From Methylobacterium indicum (GTDB lineage Bacteria > Pseudomonadota > Alphaproteobacteria > Rhizobiales > Beijerinckiaceae), in assembly GCF_001043895.1 (NCBI RefSeq), contig NZ_JTHF01000127.1, positions 1 to 64,000 of the forward strand: 64,000 bases of DNA, in the 5' to 3' direction. The position numbers and the translations under genes were made by a program. Positions 38,139 through 47,179 of this stretch are shown piece by piece. The notes under the pieces were generated by a model. It did not search any database. It was given only the letters and a program-made list of their open reading frames with translations, and had not been told where the DNA came from. Position 1 is the stretch's first letter, and the number at the start of each line of letters is the position of its first letter.

Positions 38139-39202
38139 GACAGCGGCTTTCCGTCCGGCCCGAGCCGGGGCCACCGGGTTTCGAGGCCGAGTTCCTTGAG
38201 CGCCCGGTCGAGGTAGCGCGGCTCGAACCAGCCGGCGACGTCGACGTCGCGGCGGATCAGCCCGTAGGCGCGGGCCTGGCGCGCCTGAACCCGGTACTGC
38301 TCGACCAGGAAGGGATCGATGATCGGCGAGTTGCGGGTGCGCAGCGGCTGGTCGGCATAGTCGAAGCGGTAGACCGAGTCCGGCGTGCCCGAGCGCGCCC
38401 AGATCGCCAGGACCTTGTCGCGGTTGGCCTCGTCGGAGGCGAAGTGCGAGGCCTGGACCAGGGCCTTCACCACCTTGGCGACGAGATCGGGATGCGCCTT
38501 CTCGAAGGCTTCCGTCACCAGCACGCCGGCCTGACGCTCGAAGGCCGGGTCGTCGCCCTTGGTGGAGTAGACGATTCTCGCGCGGCCCTGCTGCTCCAGC
38601 GAGATCAGCCCGAAATTGCCGAAGGCCGCGTCGATGTCGCCCGAGGCCAGGGCGGCGTTGGTGGTGGCGACGTCCATGTTGAGCACGCTGAGATCGCGCT
38701 CGGTCAGGCCGTTGGCGGCCAGGACTTTGACGGCCGCCAAGTGGTTGTTGGTGCCGCGGAAGATCGAGACCTTCTTGCCCTTGAGATCCTTGACCGAGCT
38801 GATGGTCGAGTTCGGCGGCACCGCGAGGTAGAGCGGGGCGTGGGCGCCGGTGGCAAGCACGATCTTCGTCTTCAGACCGCTCGCCCGGCCGATCACGGAA
38901 GGCAGGTCGCCCTGGAAGGCGAAGTCGAGCTGGCCGTTGGCGAAGGCCTCGTTCACCGCCGGCCCCGCTCCCTTGAAGAACGACCACGCGACCGTGACGC
39001 CGGGCTCGTCCTTCAAGGCTTCCTCGACATAGTGCTCGGAATGGGCGAGCGCCGCGGCGCTGCCGCCGGCGAACGGGCGGTTGTCGGTCCCGATCGACGC
39101 GAAGCCGAAGCGGATCGTCACCGGCTCGGCCCGGGCGACCGCCGGCGCGAGCGCCAGGGCGAGCGTGACGGCCGCGAGGGCGCGGCGGGTGAAGCGGATC
39201 AT
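38135..39202 (-). CDS. ABC transporter substrate-binding protein (aliphatic sulfonate type)
   Basis: 355 residues from the ATG giving MIRFTRRALAAVTLALALAPAVARA. VTIRFGFASIGTDNRPFAGG, VAWSFFKGAGPAVNEAFANGQLDFAFQG split over residues 70-95, SSVKDLKGKKVSIFRGTNNHLAA and VAGWFEPRYLDRALKELGL are typical of SsuA-like receptors. Paralogue of 39231-40277; the two lie in tandem and probably feed the same permeases. Confidence 0.87.
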   Translation of the reverse strand: MIRFTRRALAAVTLALALAPAVARAEPVTIRFGFASIGTDNRPFAGGSAAALAHSEHYVEEALKDEPGVTVAWSFFKGAGPAVNEAFANGQLDFAFQGDLPSVIGRASGLKTKIVLATGAHAPLYLAVPPNSTISSVKDLKGKKVSIFRGTNNHLAAVKVLAANGLTERDLSVLNMDVATTNAALASGDIDAAFGNFGLISLEQQGRARIVYSTKGDDPAFERQAGVLVTEAFEKAHPDLVAKVVKALVQASHFASDEANRDKVLAIWARSGTPDSVYRFDYADQPLRTRNSPIIDPFLVEQYRVQARQARAYGLIRRDVDVAGWFEPRYLDRALKELGLETRWPRLGPDGKPLS

Positions 39203-39230
39203 CGGGCGTGCTCCGGTCGTTGCGGTCGTG

Positions 39231-40277
39231 TCAGGAGCCGAGGGGCCGGCCGTCGGCGCCGTAGCGGGTCCAGGTGCCGGCGAGACCGAGGTCGCGGATC
39301 GCCGCATTGAGGTATGTCGGCTCGAACCAGCCGGTGACGTCGACGGCGCGGCGCACGAGGCCCAAGTCGCGGGCCCGCGCCGCCTTCTCGCGGTAGGTGT
39401 CGATCAGGAGGTCGTCGATCAGCGGCGACAGTCGCTCGGCGAGGCGCTGGCCGTCGTAATCGGCCCGGAACACCGCCGCGGGCGTGCCCGACTTCTCCCA
39501 CAGGGCGAACACCGCCTCGCGGTTGGCATCATTGGAGGCCCAGGCCGCGGCGCGCACGCTCGCCTTGACCACCCGGGCGACGAGGTCGGGATGGGCCCGC
39601 TCGAAGGCGCCCGCAACGAGCAGGTGGTTGCTGGGGCCGGCGCGGGGATCGCCCTTCGAGCTCCAGGCGACCCGCGCCTGGCCGCGCTCGACCAGGGTGA
39701 GGAACAAAGCCTTGCCGAGCACCGCCTCGACGTCGCCGGCGGCGAGCGCCGCCAGCGCCGAGGCATCGTCGAGGGCGTAGACCTGAAGGTCGCGGCTGGT
39801 GAGCCCGGCCCGCCGCAGGGCGCCCTCGCTGGCGAGATGCGTGCTGGTGCCGCGGAACTGCGCCACCTTGCGGCCCTTGAGGTCGGACAGACCTTTGATC
39901 GATGAGGCCGGGGTGGTGACGAGATAGAGGGCGTCGCGGGCGTTGGTCGCCATGACGATGCGGGTGTCGAGGCCGGCGGCCCGGCCACTCAGCGACGGCA
40001 GGTCGCCCATGAAGGCGAAGTCGAGCTGGCCGCCGGCGAGCGCCTCGTTCACCGCCGGGCCTGCGCCCTTGAAGAACACCCACTCGACGGCGAGGTCCGG
40101 GTCGCCCGCGATTTCGCGCTCAATGTAGCGCTCGGCCGCGACGATGCCGGCGAGACCCGGGACGTAGCGGGTGCCGCCGGGCGCGGGGCCGGCATAGCCG
40201 ACCCGGATGGTGAGCGGAGCCGCCGCTGCCGGCAGCGCGGAGAGCAGCAGGAGGGCGAGGCAGGCGAGGAGGCGCAT
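39231..40277 (-). CDS. ABC transporter substrate-binding protein (aliphatic sulfonate type)
   Basis: 348 residues from MRLLACLALLLLSALPAAAAP, a Sec signal. LTIRVGYAGPAPGGTRYVPG, WVFFKGAGPAVNEALAGGQL, LKGRKVAQFRGTSTHLASEG and VTGWFEPTYLNAAIRDLGL match the neighbour at 38135 almost motif for motif, so this is a tandem duplication that has diverged. The start lies inside the end of the LLM gene at 40283, indicating one transcript. Confidence 0.87.
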   Translation of the reverse strand: MRLLACLALLLLSALPAAAAPLTIRVGYAGPAPGGTRYVPGLAGIVAAERYIEREIAGDPDLAVEWVFFKGAGPAVNEALAGGQLDFAFMGDLPSLSGRAAGLDTRIVMATNARDALYLVTTPASSIKGLSDLKGRKVAQFRGTSTHLASEGALRRAGLTSRDLQVYALDDASALAALAAGDVEAVLGKALFLTLVERGQARVAWSSKGDPRAGPSNHLLVAGAFERAHPDLVARVVKASVRAAAWASNDANREAVFALWEKSGTPAAVFRADYDGQRLAERLSPLIDDLLIDTYREKAARARDLGLVRRAVDVTGWFEPTYLNAAIRDLGLAGTWTRYGADGRPLGS

Positions 40278-40282
40278 CGTCC

Positions 40283-41638
40283 TCACTCCGCCGCTTGCCG
40301 GGCCGGAGCGCGCGGCGCCCGGTGGACGGGCTTGGGCAGCCCGAGATGGTCGCGCAGGGTCCGGCCCTCGTAGGCTTCGCGAAAGAGGCCGCGCCGGCGC
40401 AGTTCGGGCACGACGTGGGCGACGAAGTCCTCGAGCCCGCCGGGCAAATAGGGCGCCATCACGTTGAAGCCGTCGGCGCCGCCGCTCCGAAAACGCTCCT
40501 CGAGCTGGTCGGCGATCTGGGAGGCGGTGCCGACCACCTGCCAGTGGCCCCGCGCCCCCGCGATGGCGAGAGTGAGTTCCCGGATCGTCAGGTTGTCGCG
40601 CCGCGCCCGCTCAATGAGGAGCTTCTGGCGGCTCTTCGGCCCGTTGGTCTCAGGGAGTTCCGGCAGCGGACCGTCGAGGTCGTACCCGGTGAGGTCGGCG
40701 CCGCCGAGGGTGGTGGAGAGGAGGCTGAGGCCCACCACCGGGTGGATGCGCTCCTGCAGCACCGCGAACTTCTCCCGCGCCTCCTCCTCGGTGCGGCCGA
40801 CGACCGGGAAGATGCCCGGCATGATCTTGAGATGGTCGGGATCGCGGCCGTAGCGCGACAGGCGCCCCTTCACGTCGGCGTAGAAGTCCTGTGCTTCCTC
40901 GAGCGTCACCTGCGCGGTGAAGATCGCCTCGGCGGTGGCGGCGGCGAGTTCCTTGCCGTCCTCCGAGGAACCGGCCTGGACGACGACCGGATGCCCCTGG
41001 GCCGAGCGCGCCACGTTGAGGGGGCCGCGGACCCGGAAGTGCCGGCCGTGATGGTGGAGGGCGTGGAGCTTGTCCGGATCGAAGAACCGGCCGGATTCGG
41101 GATCGCGCAGGAAGGCATCGTCCTCCCAGGAGTTCCACAGGCCGGTGACCACCTCGGCGAATTCCCGCGCCCGGTCGTAGCGGTCGGCATGCGCCGCGTG
41201 ACGCTCGAAGTTGAAGTTCTGCGCCTCGGATTCGCTCGACGAGGTGACGAGGTTCCAGCCGGCCCGGCCGCCGCTGAGGAGGTCGAGGGAGGCGAACTTG
41301 CGGGCGAGGTTGAACGGCTCGTTGAAGCTCGTGGATGCCGTGGCGATGAGGCCGATGCGCTCGGTCACCACGGAGAGGGCCGAGAGCAGGGTCAGGGGCT
41401 CGAAGCTCGCCGCCCGCGAGGTGAAGCTCAGCGAGGCGGGGTCGGTGTTCCGCACGCCCGAGGAGTCGGCGAGGAACACAGCGTCGAAGGCGGCCGACTC
41501 GGCGAGGCGCGCCAGCCGCACGAAATGGTCGAGGCTGACATGGGCGTCGGGCCGCCCGTCCGGATGCCGCCAGGCCGCCACGTGGTGGCCGTCGGTCATC
41601 AGGAAGGCGCCGAGCTTCATCTGTCGGGGTTGGGCCAT
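40283..41638 (-). CDS. LLM-class flavin-dependent monooxygenase
   Basis: 451 residues. KLGAFLMTDGHHVAAWRHPDG, DAVFLADSSGV, FNLARKFASLDLLSGGRAGWNLVTSS split around residues 105-135, and GHPVVVQAGSSEDGKELAAATAEAIFTAQ are NtaA/SnaA/DszA blocks. It is a tandem paralogue of 42510-43871 and shares its unusual Ala/Arg-rich end (ARQAAE and AREAAE). Reduced flavin would come from a separate reductase. Between the two LLM genes lies the SsuB-like ATPase gene. Confidence 0.88.
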   Translation of the reverse strand: MAQPRQMKLGAFLMTDGHHVAAWRHPDGRPDAHVSLDHFVRLARLAESAAFDAVFLADSSGVRNTDPASLSFTSRAASFEPLTLLSALSVVTERIGLIATASTSFNEPFNLARKFASLDLLSGGRAGWNLVTSSSESEAQNFNFERHAAHADRYDRAREFAEVVTGLWNSWEDDAFLRDPESGRFFDPDKLHALHHHGRHFRVRGPLNVARSAQGHPVVVQAGSSEDGKELAAATAEAIFTAQVTLEEAQDFYADVKGRLSRYGRDPDHLKIMPGIFPVVGRTEEEAREKFAVLQERIHPVVGLSLLSTTLGGADLTGYDLDGPLPELPETNGPKSRQKLLIERARRDNLTIRELTLAIAGARGHWQVVGTASQIADQLEERFRSGGADGFNVMAPYLPGGLEDFVAHVVPELRRRGLFREAYEGRTLRDHLGLPKPVHRAPRAPARQAAE

Positions 41639-41663
41639 GGCACGAGGCTCCGGGAGGGAAGGA

Positions 41664-42500
41664 TCAGGCCGAGCGGGCGGCGAGCGGCAGGGTGGCGGCG
41701 GGACGGCGCCCCGCCTCCCGGGCGGTCGCGGTCTGCGGCTGCGCGGCTTGCGTCGCCTCCAGCCGGTCGAGGATCGCGTGGCGCAGGGCCGCCAGCACGG
41801 GATCGCGCCGGTCCCGGGGCTTCGAGGCCGAGACGTCCAGGATCTCGGCGATCCGGCCGGGGCGCGGAGCCATCACCACCACCCGGTCGCCGAGCAGTAG
41901 GGCCTCGTCGACGTCGTGGGTGACGAGGAGCGCCGTGATGCCCTCGTGGGCGCAGATCCGCTGCAGCTCGTCCTGGAGCCGCGCGCGGGTGAGAGCGTCG
42001 AGGGCACCGAACGGCTCGTCGAGCAGCAGCAGGCCCGGCCGGTTGACGAGCCCGCGGGCGATGGCCGCGCGCTGGGCCATGCCGCCGGAGAGCTGGCGCG
42101 GATAAGCGTTCTCGAACCCCGACAGGCCCACCAGCGCGACGTGCTCGGCGACGAGCCGCGCCCTCTCCGCCGCACTTAAGGGGGCGTTCTCGAGCCCGAG
42201 GCCGATATTCCCGGCGACGGTGAGCCAGGGGAACAGCCGCGGCTCCTGGAAGACGATGCCGCGCTGAAGGCTCGGTCCGGTGACCGGGCGCCCGTCGTGG
42301 CGCACCTCGCCGTCATGGGCGGGATCGAGCCCGGCGACGATGCGCAGCAGCGTCGACTTCCCGCAGCCGCTCGCCCCCACGATGGTGACGAACTCGCCCG
42401 GGGCGACCGTGAGGTCGATGCCGTCGAGGGCCCGCAGGGGCCGGCCGTCGACGGAAAAGTCCTTCGCCACGCGGGCGATCTCGATCCGGCTGTCTGGCAT
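41664..42500 (-). CDS. SsuB-like ABC transporter ATP-binding protein
   Basis: 278 residues. Walker A GASGCGKST, Q-loop IVFQEPRLFPWLTV, signature LSGGMAQRAAIARGLV, Walker B LLLLDEPFGALDA and LLVTHDVDEALLLGDRVVVM. The PRLFPW and DEPFGALD strings are typical of nitrate/sulfonate/taurine ATPases. A 40-residue Ala/Arg/Thr tail follows the domain. It powers the two permeases encoded at 36.5-38.1 kb. Confidence 0.9.
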   Translation of the reverse strand: MPDSRIEIARVAKDFSVDGRPLRALDGIDLTVAPGEFVTIVGASGCGKSTLLRIVAGLDPAHDGEVRHDGRPVTGPSLQRGIVFQEPRLFPWLTVAGNIGLGLENAPLSAAERARLVAEHVALVGLSGFENAYPRQLSGGMAQRAAIARGLVNRPGLLLLDEPFGALDALTRARLQDELQRICAHEGITALLVTHDVDEALLLGDRVVVMAPRPGRIAEILDVSASKPRDRRDPVLAALRHAILDRLEATQAAQPQTATAREAGRRPAATLPLAARSA

Positions 42501-42509
42501 GGCGCCCTC

Positions 42510-43871
42510 TCACTCCGCCGCTTCGCGGGCAGAGGCGGCGTGAACGCGGTGGGGCGGGCGGGCGAGCCCCAGATGCTCGCGCAGGGTCCGGCCGGCATAC
42601 TCGGTCCGGAACAGGCCGCGGCGCTGCAACTCGGGGATCAGCAAAGCCGCCACGTCGTCGAGCCCGGTCGGCAGGATCGGCGGCATGATGTTGAAGCCGT
42701 CGGCGCCGTAGGCCTCGAAGCGCTCCTGGAGCGCGTCGGCGACATCCTCGGCGGTGCCGACGAGCGTCCAGTGCCCGCGGGCTCCAGCGATGCGAAGATA
42801 AAGGTCGCGGATCGACAGGTTCTCGCGTCGCGCCAGCGTCACCAGCAGCGCCTGCCGGCTCTTGCCCCCGTTCGTCTCCGGCACGTCCGGGACCGGCCCG
42901 TCCTCGGGGTAGCCCGTAAGATCGATGCCGAGCATCCGCTCGAGGAGCGAGCGGCCGACCACCGGATGGACCAAGGCCTGCACGGAATCGTACTTCGCTT
43001 GCGCCTCGCTCCGCGTGCGGCCGAGGAACGGCATCGCGCCCGGCATGATCTTGAGGTCGTCCGGCGCCCGGCCGTGGCGGGAGAGCCGCCCTTTCACGTC
43101 GGCGTAGAACGCGACCGCGTCCTCCAATGTGACTTGTGCGGTGAAGATCACCTCGGCGGTGCGGGCGGCGAGCGCCTTGCCGGCCTCGGAGGAGCCGGCC
43201 TGCACCACCACCGGGTGACCTTGCGGGGGGCGCGGGACGTTGAGGGGGCCGCGGACCGAGAAATGTTCCCCGCGGTGGCCGAGCACGTGGAGCTTGTCCG
43301 GATCGAAGAACAGGCCCTCGCCCTTGTCGCGGACGAAGGCGTCGTCCTCGTAGGTGTCCCAGAGCCCGGTGACGACGTCGACGAACTCCTCCGCCCTGGC
43401 GTAGCGGCGGGCATGGGCGAGGTGGGCGTCGCGGCCGAAATTCCACGCCTCGCGCTCATCGGCCGAGGTCACGAGGTTCCAGCCGGCCCGGCCGCCGCTC
43501 AGGTGATCGAGGGAGGCGAATTTGCGCGCGACGTGGAACGGCTCGTTGTAGGTGGTCGAGGCGGTGGCCACGAGGCCGATGCGCTCGGTCACCGCCGAGA
43601 GGTGCGAGAGCAGGGTCAGCGGCTCGAACTGGCCGACGTAGCGGGTCGCCGTGCGGCTGAGCGCGTCGATGTCGTCGCCCCGGATGCTGACGCCGTCGGC
43701 CAGGAAGATCAGGTCGAACTTCGCGGCTTCCGCGACCTGGGCGAGGCGCCGGTAATGGCCCGGGTCGATGCCGGCATCGGCCTTGGCATCCGGGTGGCGC
43801 CAGGCGGCGACGTGGTGGCCGCCCGGATACAGGAAGGCGCCCAGATGCAGGGTGTCGTCGCGACGCGCCAT
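42510..43871 (-). CDS. LLM-class flavin-dependent monooxygenase
   Basis: 453 residues. LHLGAFLYPGGHHVAAWRHPDA, LIFLADGVSIRGDD, FHVARKFASLDHLSGGRAGW and GHPVVVQAGSSEAGKALAARTAEVIF show the NtaA/SnaA/DszA family. First gene of the nine-gene minus-strand operon down to the cytochrome at 34769; gaps are 10-30 bases or overlaps throughout. Divergent from the Rrf2 regulator at 44134, with an AT-rich patch between that likely contains the promoter. Confidence 0.88.
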   Translation of the reverse strand: MARRDDTLHLGAFLYPGGHHVAAWRHPDAKADAGIDPGHYRRLAQVAEAAKFDLIFLADGVSIRGDDIDALSRTATRYVGQFEPLTLLSHLSAVTERIGLVATASTTYNEPFHVARKFASLDHLSGGRAGWNLVTSADEREAWNFGRDAHLAHARRYARAEEFVDVVTGLWDTYEDDAFVRDKGEGLFFDPDKLHVLGHRGEHFSVRGPLNVPRPPQGHPVVVQAGSSEAGKALAARTAEVIFTAQVTLEDAVAFYADVKGRLSRHGRAPDDLKIMPGAMPFLGRTRSEAQAKYDSVQALVHPVVGRSLLERMLGIDLTGYPEDGPVPDVPETNGGKSRQALLVTLARRENLSIRDLYLRIAGARGHWTLVGTAEDVADALQERFEAYGADGFNIMPPILPTGLDDVAALLIPELQRRGLFRTEYAGRTLREHLGLARPPHRVHAASAREAAE

Positions 43872-43954
43872 GTCGTCAGCCTCGTAAGCCGTCAGCCTCG
43901 TCCGAAAGCGGCGGATCGCACCCGCCGGTCGTCCCGGTCTCGCGGTTTCATTCT

Positions 43955-43985
43955 ATTTAATCAATCATTTTTATGTACTATAGCT
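43955..43985 (-). promoter_or_regulatory. AT-rich promoter block before the long operon
   Basis: The minus strand reads CTATAGTACATAAAAATGAT and continues TGATTAAATAG. It resembles the block at 54640-54615 (CTATAGTTGACAAAATAGAT) in 5' end and overall pattern, but with gaps. It is the only AT-rich stretch between the LLM gene start (43871) and the Rrf2 gene (44134). Confidence 0.3.
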
Positions 43986-44133
43986 GGGAGCGAAGGCCGC
44001 CGTCATCCTCCGGCCTGCCGCGCCGGCATCACCCTGGGAGGAAGTCTACCGAGCCAGTCGACAAAACCTCATCTCTCCGGCACCGCTTGCCGGCCCGCCT
44101 CTTCCGCAGCCCCCCGCAACACGCAGGACGACG

Positions 44134-44586
44134 ATGCTGACCAACAAGGGCAAGTACGGGCTCAAGGCGATGGTCCACCTCGCAGGCCTGCCCCCGGGCG
44201 CCCGCATCGGCGTCGCCGAGATCGCCGAGGCGCACCGGATCCCGAAAAAGTTCCTCGACGCGATCCTGGGCGACCTGCGCAATGCCGGCTTCGTGCACAG
44301 CAAGAAGGGGCCGGGCGGCGGCTACGCCCTGGCGCGCCCGGCCGAGGAGATCCGCATCGGCCACGTCGTGCGCGCCCTCGACGGCCCGCTCGCGCCGCTT
44401 CCCTGCGCCAGCCGCACCGCCTACCGCCCGTGCGAGGATTGCGCCGACGAGGCGGCGTGCTCGGTGCGCCTCACGATGCTGGCGGTGCGCAACAGCATCG
44501 CGGGCATCCTCGACAACCTGACGCTCGAACAGATGCGGGCGATGCCGCAGGCGGAGGCCGAGGCGAGCCTCACCTACCACATCTGA
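44134..44586 (+). CDS. Rrf2-family transcriptional regulator
   Basis: 150 residues. The winged-helix part (MLTNKGKYGLKAMVHLAGLP, IAEAHRIPKKFLDAILGDLRNAGFV, SKKGPGGGYALARP) is clear. Four cysteines follow at positions 91, 100, 103 and 109 (PCASRTAYRPCEDCADEAAC), a pattern seen in Fe-S or thiol-sensing members. It is the only obvious transcription regulator of the island and is divergent from the nine-gene operon, so control of that operon by Fe-S or cysteine status is plausible. Its end overlaps the convergent FAD-type gene by 17 bases. Confidence 0.9.
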   Translation: MLTNKGKYGLKAMVHLAGLPPGARIGVAEIAEAHRIPKKFLDAILGDLRNAGFVHSKKGPGGGYALARPAEEIRIGHVVRALDGPLAPLPCASRTAYRPCEDCADEAACSVRLTMLAVRNSIAGILDNLTLEQMRAMPQAEAEASLTYHI

Positions 44587-45571
44587 GCGCCGCATCCTCG
44601 CGACCCGGGCTCGGCTGCGCCTCCGCCGATGCAACGGCCCCCTCCCCGACGCGTCCGGCATAGGCGACGCGCCCGGCGAGCCAGGCGCAGGCGGCGTCGA
44701 GGTCGAGGAGGCGAGGCGTCGCGTAGGGCATCAGGTCCGTCGGATGCCCGGCGAAGAGCCGGTCGGCCGCCCCCGGTGCGACGGTAAGGCCGCTGGCACG
44801 GGGCAGCAGGAGGCCACGCCCGACGAGGTCGCGCAGGAGGGCGCTCGGCCTCAGGCCGTCGCGGCGCGTGACCGGGCCGTCCGTCCCGCCGCCGAGAATC
44901 CGGTCCCACACCCGTCGGCCGTGACGCAGCAGGCGCTCGCGCGCCTCGTCGGGCAGATCGTGCCAGAGGGCGGGGGCGCTCAGGCGCAGGCCCGCCACCG
45001 CCTCGTCGAGGCCGACCCCGCGGTCTCCCGCCTCCCGCACCAGCGCCCGTAAGGAACGCACCAGGACGGCGGCGCCGGTTCCGAGCGGCAGGTCGGCCGG
45101 GTCGAGCCGCAGCGCGCGGATCGCGGCATTCCTCTCTCGCGGCGGAGACCCCGCCGCCGGCGGTTGCAGGGGAAAGGCCAGCACCGCGGCGCGCCCGAGA
45201 TAGGTGGTCCCGTCGGCCGTCCGCGCCGCCACGCCCTGCGGCGTGGATGCGACCGACAGGCAGGTCGTCTCGGCGACGTGGAGACGCCCCCCATGCTGCC
45301 GCAATGCCTCGACGAGGTGCAGGGGCTCAGCCGGCAGCTTTCCGGTCTCTTCGGCCAGCAAGGTCGCGAACTCGGCCCGGCGCAGGCGGCGACAGCGGGA
45401 GCCCGATGTCTCGATTACGGTCACCTGCACCCGCGCCTCGCGGCGCAGCAGGTGGGAGGCCAGCCCCAGGCCGCTTGCGCTCGCCCCGATCACCAGGACG
45501 TGGCGGCCCCGCGCGGCCGGTGCGGGCCCGGCATTCGGACGACCGGCTCCTGTTTGCTGCGTATCGGGCAT
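44570..45571 (-). CDS. FAD/NAD(P)-binding-like protein, reduced relative to paralogue
   Basis: 333 residues. HVLVIGASASGLGLASHLLRRE is a Rossmann motif of the FAD-binding kind. Later, LDEAVAGLRLSAPALWHDLPDEARERLLRHGRRVWDRI aligns in pattern with IDALRPVIGYLWRSLPRPERARFLRHLRPFWDVH of the 467-residue protein at 59835. The FAD-contact stretch with GRGLAYGT and LLNLRS is missing, and the NAD-binding middle part is shortened. It may be a divergent or decaying copy. Operator site 6, with GTTGAC, lies 78 bases upstream and points to this gene. Confidence 0.6.
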   Translation of the reverse strand: MPDTQQTGAGRPNAGPAPAARGRHVLVIGASASGLGLASHLLRREARVQVTVIETSGSRCRRLRRAEFATLLAEETGKLPAEPLHLVEALRQHGGRLHVAETTCLSVASTPQGVAARTADGTTYLGRAAVLAFPLQPPAAGSPPRERNAAIRALRLDPADLPLGTGAAVLVRSLRALVREAGDRGVGLDEAVAGLRLSAPALWHDLPDEARERLLRHGRRVWDRILGGGTDGPVTRRDGLRPSALLRDLVGRGLLLPRASGLTVAPGAADRLFAGHPTDLMPYATPRLLDLDAACAWLAGRVAYAGRVGEGAVASAEAQPSPGREDAALRCGR

Positions 45572-45636
45572 CGCTCGTTCCCCGCGCGGTTGGGCAGGCT
45601 CTTATGGATGTCAGTCTCTGCGCACCGCGCTGGCCG

Positions 45637-45664
45637 GTCAACGAGAATGTTCTTTTTATAGAAC
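45637..45664 (-). promoter_or_regulatory. GTTCTT-N4-AAGAAC operator with GTTGAC, site 6
   Basis: On the minus strand GTTCTA, spacer TAAA, AAGAAC (45664-45649), then ATTCTC and GTTGAC (45642-45637), towards the FAD-type gene at 45571. One base of the palindrome differs from the consensus. The AAGAAC-to-GTTGAC 18-mer is identical to sites 3 and 5. Confidence 0.68.
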
Positions 45665-45790
45665 GAGCAGCGAAGAAATTCTCTGCTGTTTCCAGCGCTC
45701 CGCATAGGACATATTGAGCCTTGTCGCTTAGATCAGCTTGTTAGGGCAAGCAACTTGATTGCGTGTAGCTCAACAGGATCCTGGCCCGCT

Positions 45791-45820
45791 GCGATTTGTT
45801 CGTTTAAAAGAACAAATCGC
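45791..45820 (+). promoter_or_regulatory. extended GTTCTT-N4-AAGAAC palindrome, site 7 (no GTTGAC)
   Basis: Core GTTCGT-TTAA-AAGAAC at 45798-45813, one mismatch. The symmetry goes on outward: GCGATTTGTTC and GAACAAATCGC give 15-bp arms with a single mismatch over 30 bases. It is 32 bases before the DppA-like ATG at 45852. It is the longest palindrome of the set. Confidence 0.62.
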
Positions 45821-47179
45821 CAATTCCTACTTATTCCGGAGCGCCCGCGTCATGTCCCTCACGCGCCGCCATGCGACCCGCCTGCTCCTGAGCGCCGCCG
45901 CGGGCGCCGCCTTGCCGGCGATCCCGTCCGGCTCCCCGCTCCTCGCCGCCCCGGCCGAGACGCCGGTCCGCGGCGGCACCCTGAACTGGGTGTTCTTTCC
46001 CGAGCCGCAGGCGATCATCGCCATCAACACCACCTCGGGCACCGGCCAGACCATCGGCAGCAAGATCAACGAGCGCCTGCTGCGCTACGCCACCGACATG
46101 ACCCCGCTGCCGAACCTCGCGACGGAGTGGGCGATCAGCCCGGTCGGGCTGCGCTACCGCTTCGCCCTGCGGCGCGGGGTGACCTGGCACGACGGACGGC
46201 CGTTCACCGCCGCCGACGTGGCGTTCTCGCTCCTGCGCCTGCGCGAGGCGCATCCGCGCGGGCGCATCACCTTCGCCAACGTCGCCGACGTGCGAACGCC
46301 CGATCCCCACAGCGTCGAGATCGTGCTGTCGCGGCCGGCCCCGTTCCTGATCAGCGCCTTCGCGGGGGCGGAATCCCCCATCGTGCCGCGCCACATCTAC
46401 GAGGCGATCCGGCCGGAGGCGAGCGCGAGCCTCGCGCAGACCATCGGCACCGGGCCGTTCGTGCTCAAGGAATGGGTGCCGGGCAGCCACCTCCTGTTCG
46501 AGCGGAACCCGCATTACTGGGACGAGGGCAAGCCCTGTCTCGACCGGATCGTGATGCGGATCATCACCGATCCGGGCGCCCGGGCGGCGGCGTTCGAGGC
46601 CGGCGAGGTCGATCTCGGCGGCAACCCGGTCCCGCTCGCGGACCTCGCCCGCCTGCGCGCCCTGCCGAAGCTCGTGGTCGACACCACGACCTACGCCTAT
46701 TCCGGACCCCAGACCCAACTCTTCTTCAACCTCGATACCGGCGTGCTGCAAGACTTACGGGTGCGCCGGGCGGTGGCGCACGCCATCGACCTGAAGGCGC
46801 TGCTGGCGGCGGTGTATTTCGGGCACGGCGCGGTCTCGCCGACCCCGGTCAGCGTCGTGCATCCGACGTTTCACGATTCGAGCCTCGGGTCGGTGCCGTT
46901 CGACGTGAAGCGGGCCGAGGCTCTGCTCGACGAGGCCGGCCACCGCCGCGGTCCGGGCGGCACCCGCTTCCCGCTCCGGCTCACCCTCAACCCGTTCCTG
47001 GAAGGGCGCTACGGCGACTTCATCCGCCAGGCGCTGACGCGGATCGGCATCGCGGTCGACTTCCAGCGCCTGGATCTCGCGACCTACCTCACCCGGGTCT
47101 ACCGCGACCGCGCCTTCGACGTGACCATCGGGTCCCTGTCGAACACCTTCGATCCGACGATCGGGGTGCAGCGCGCCTA

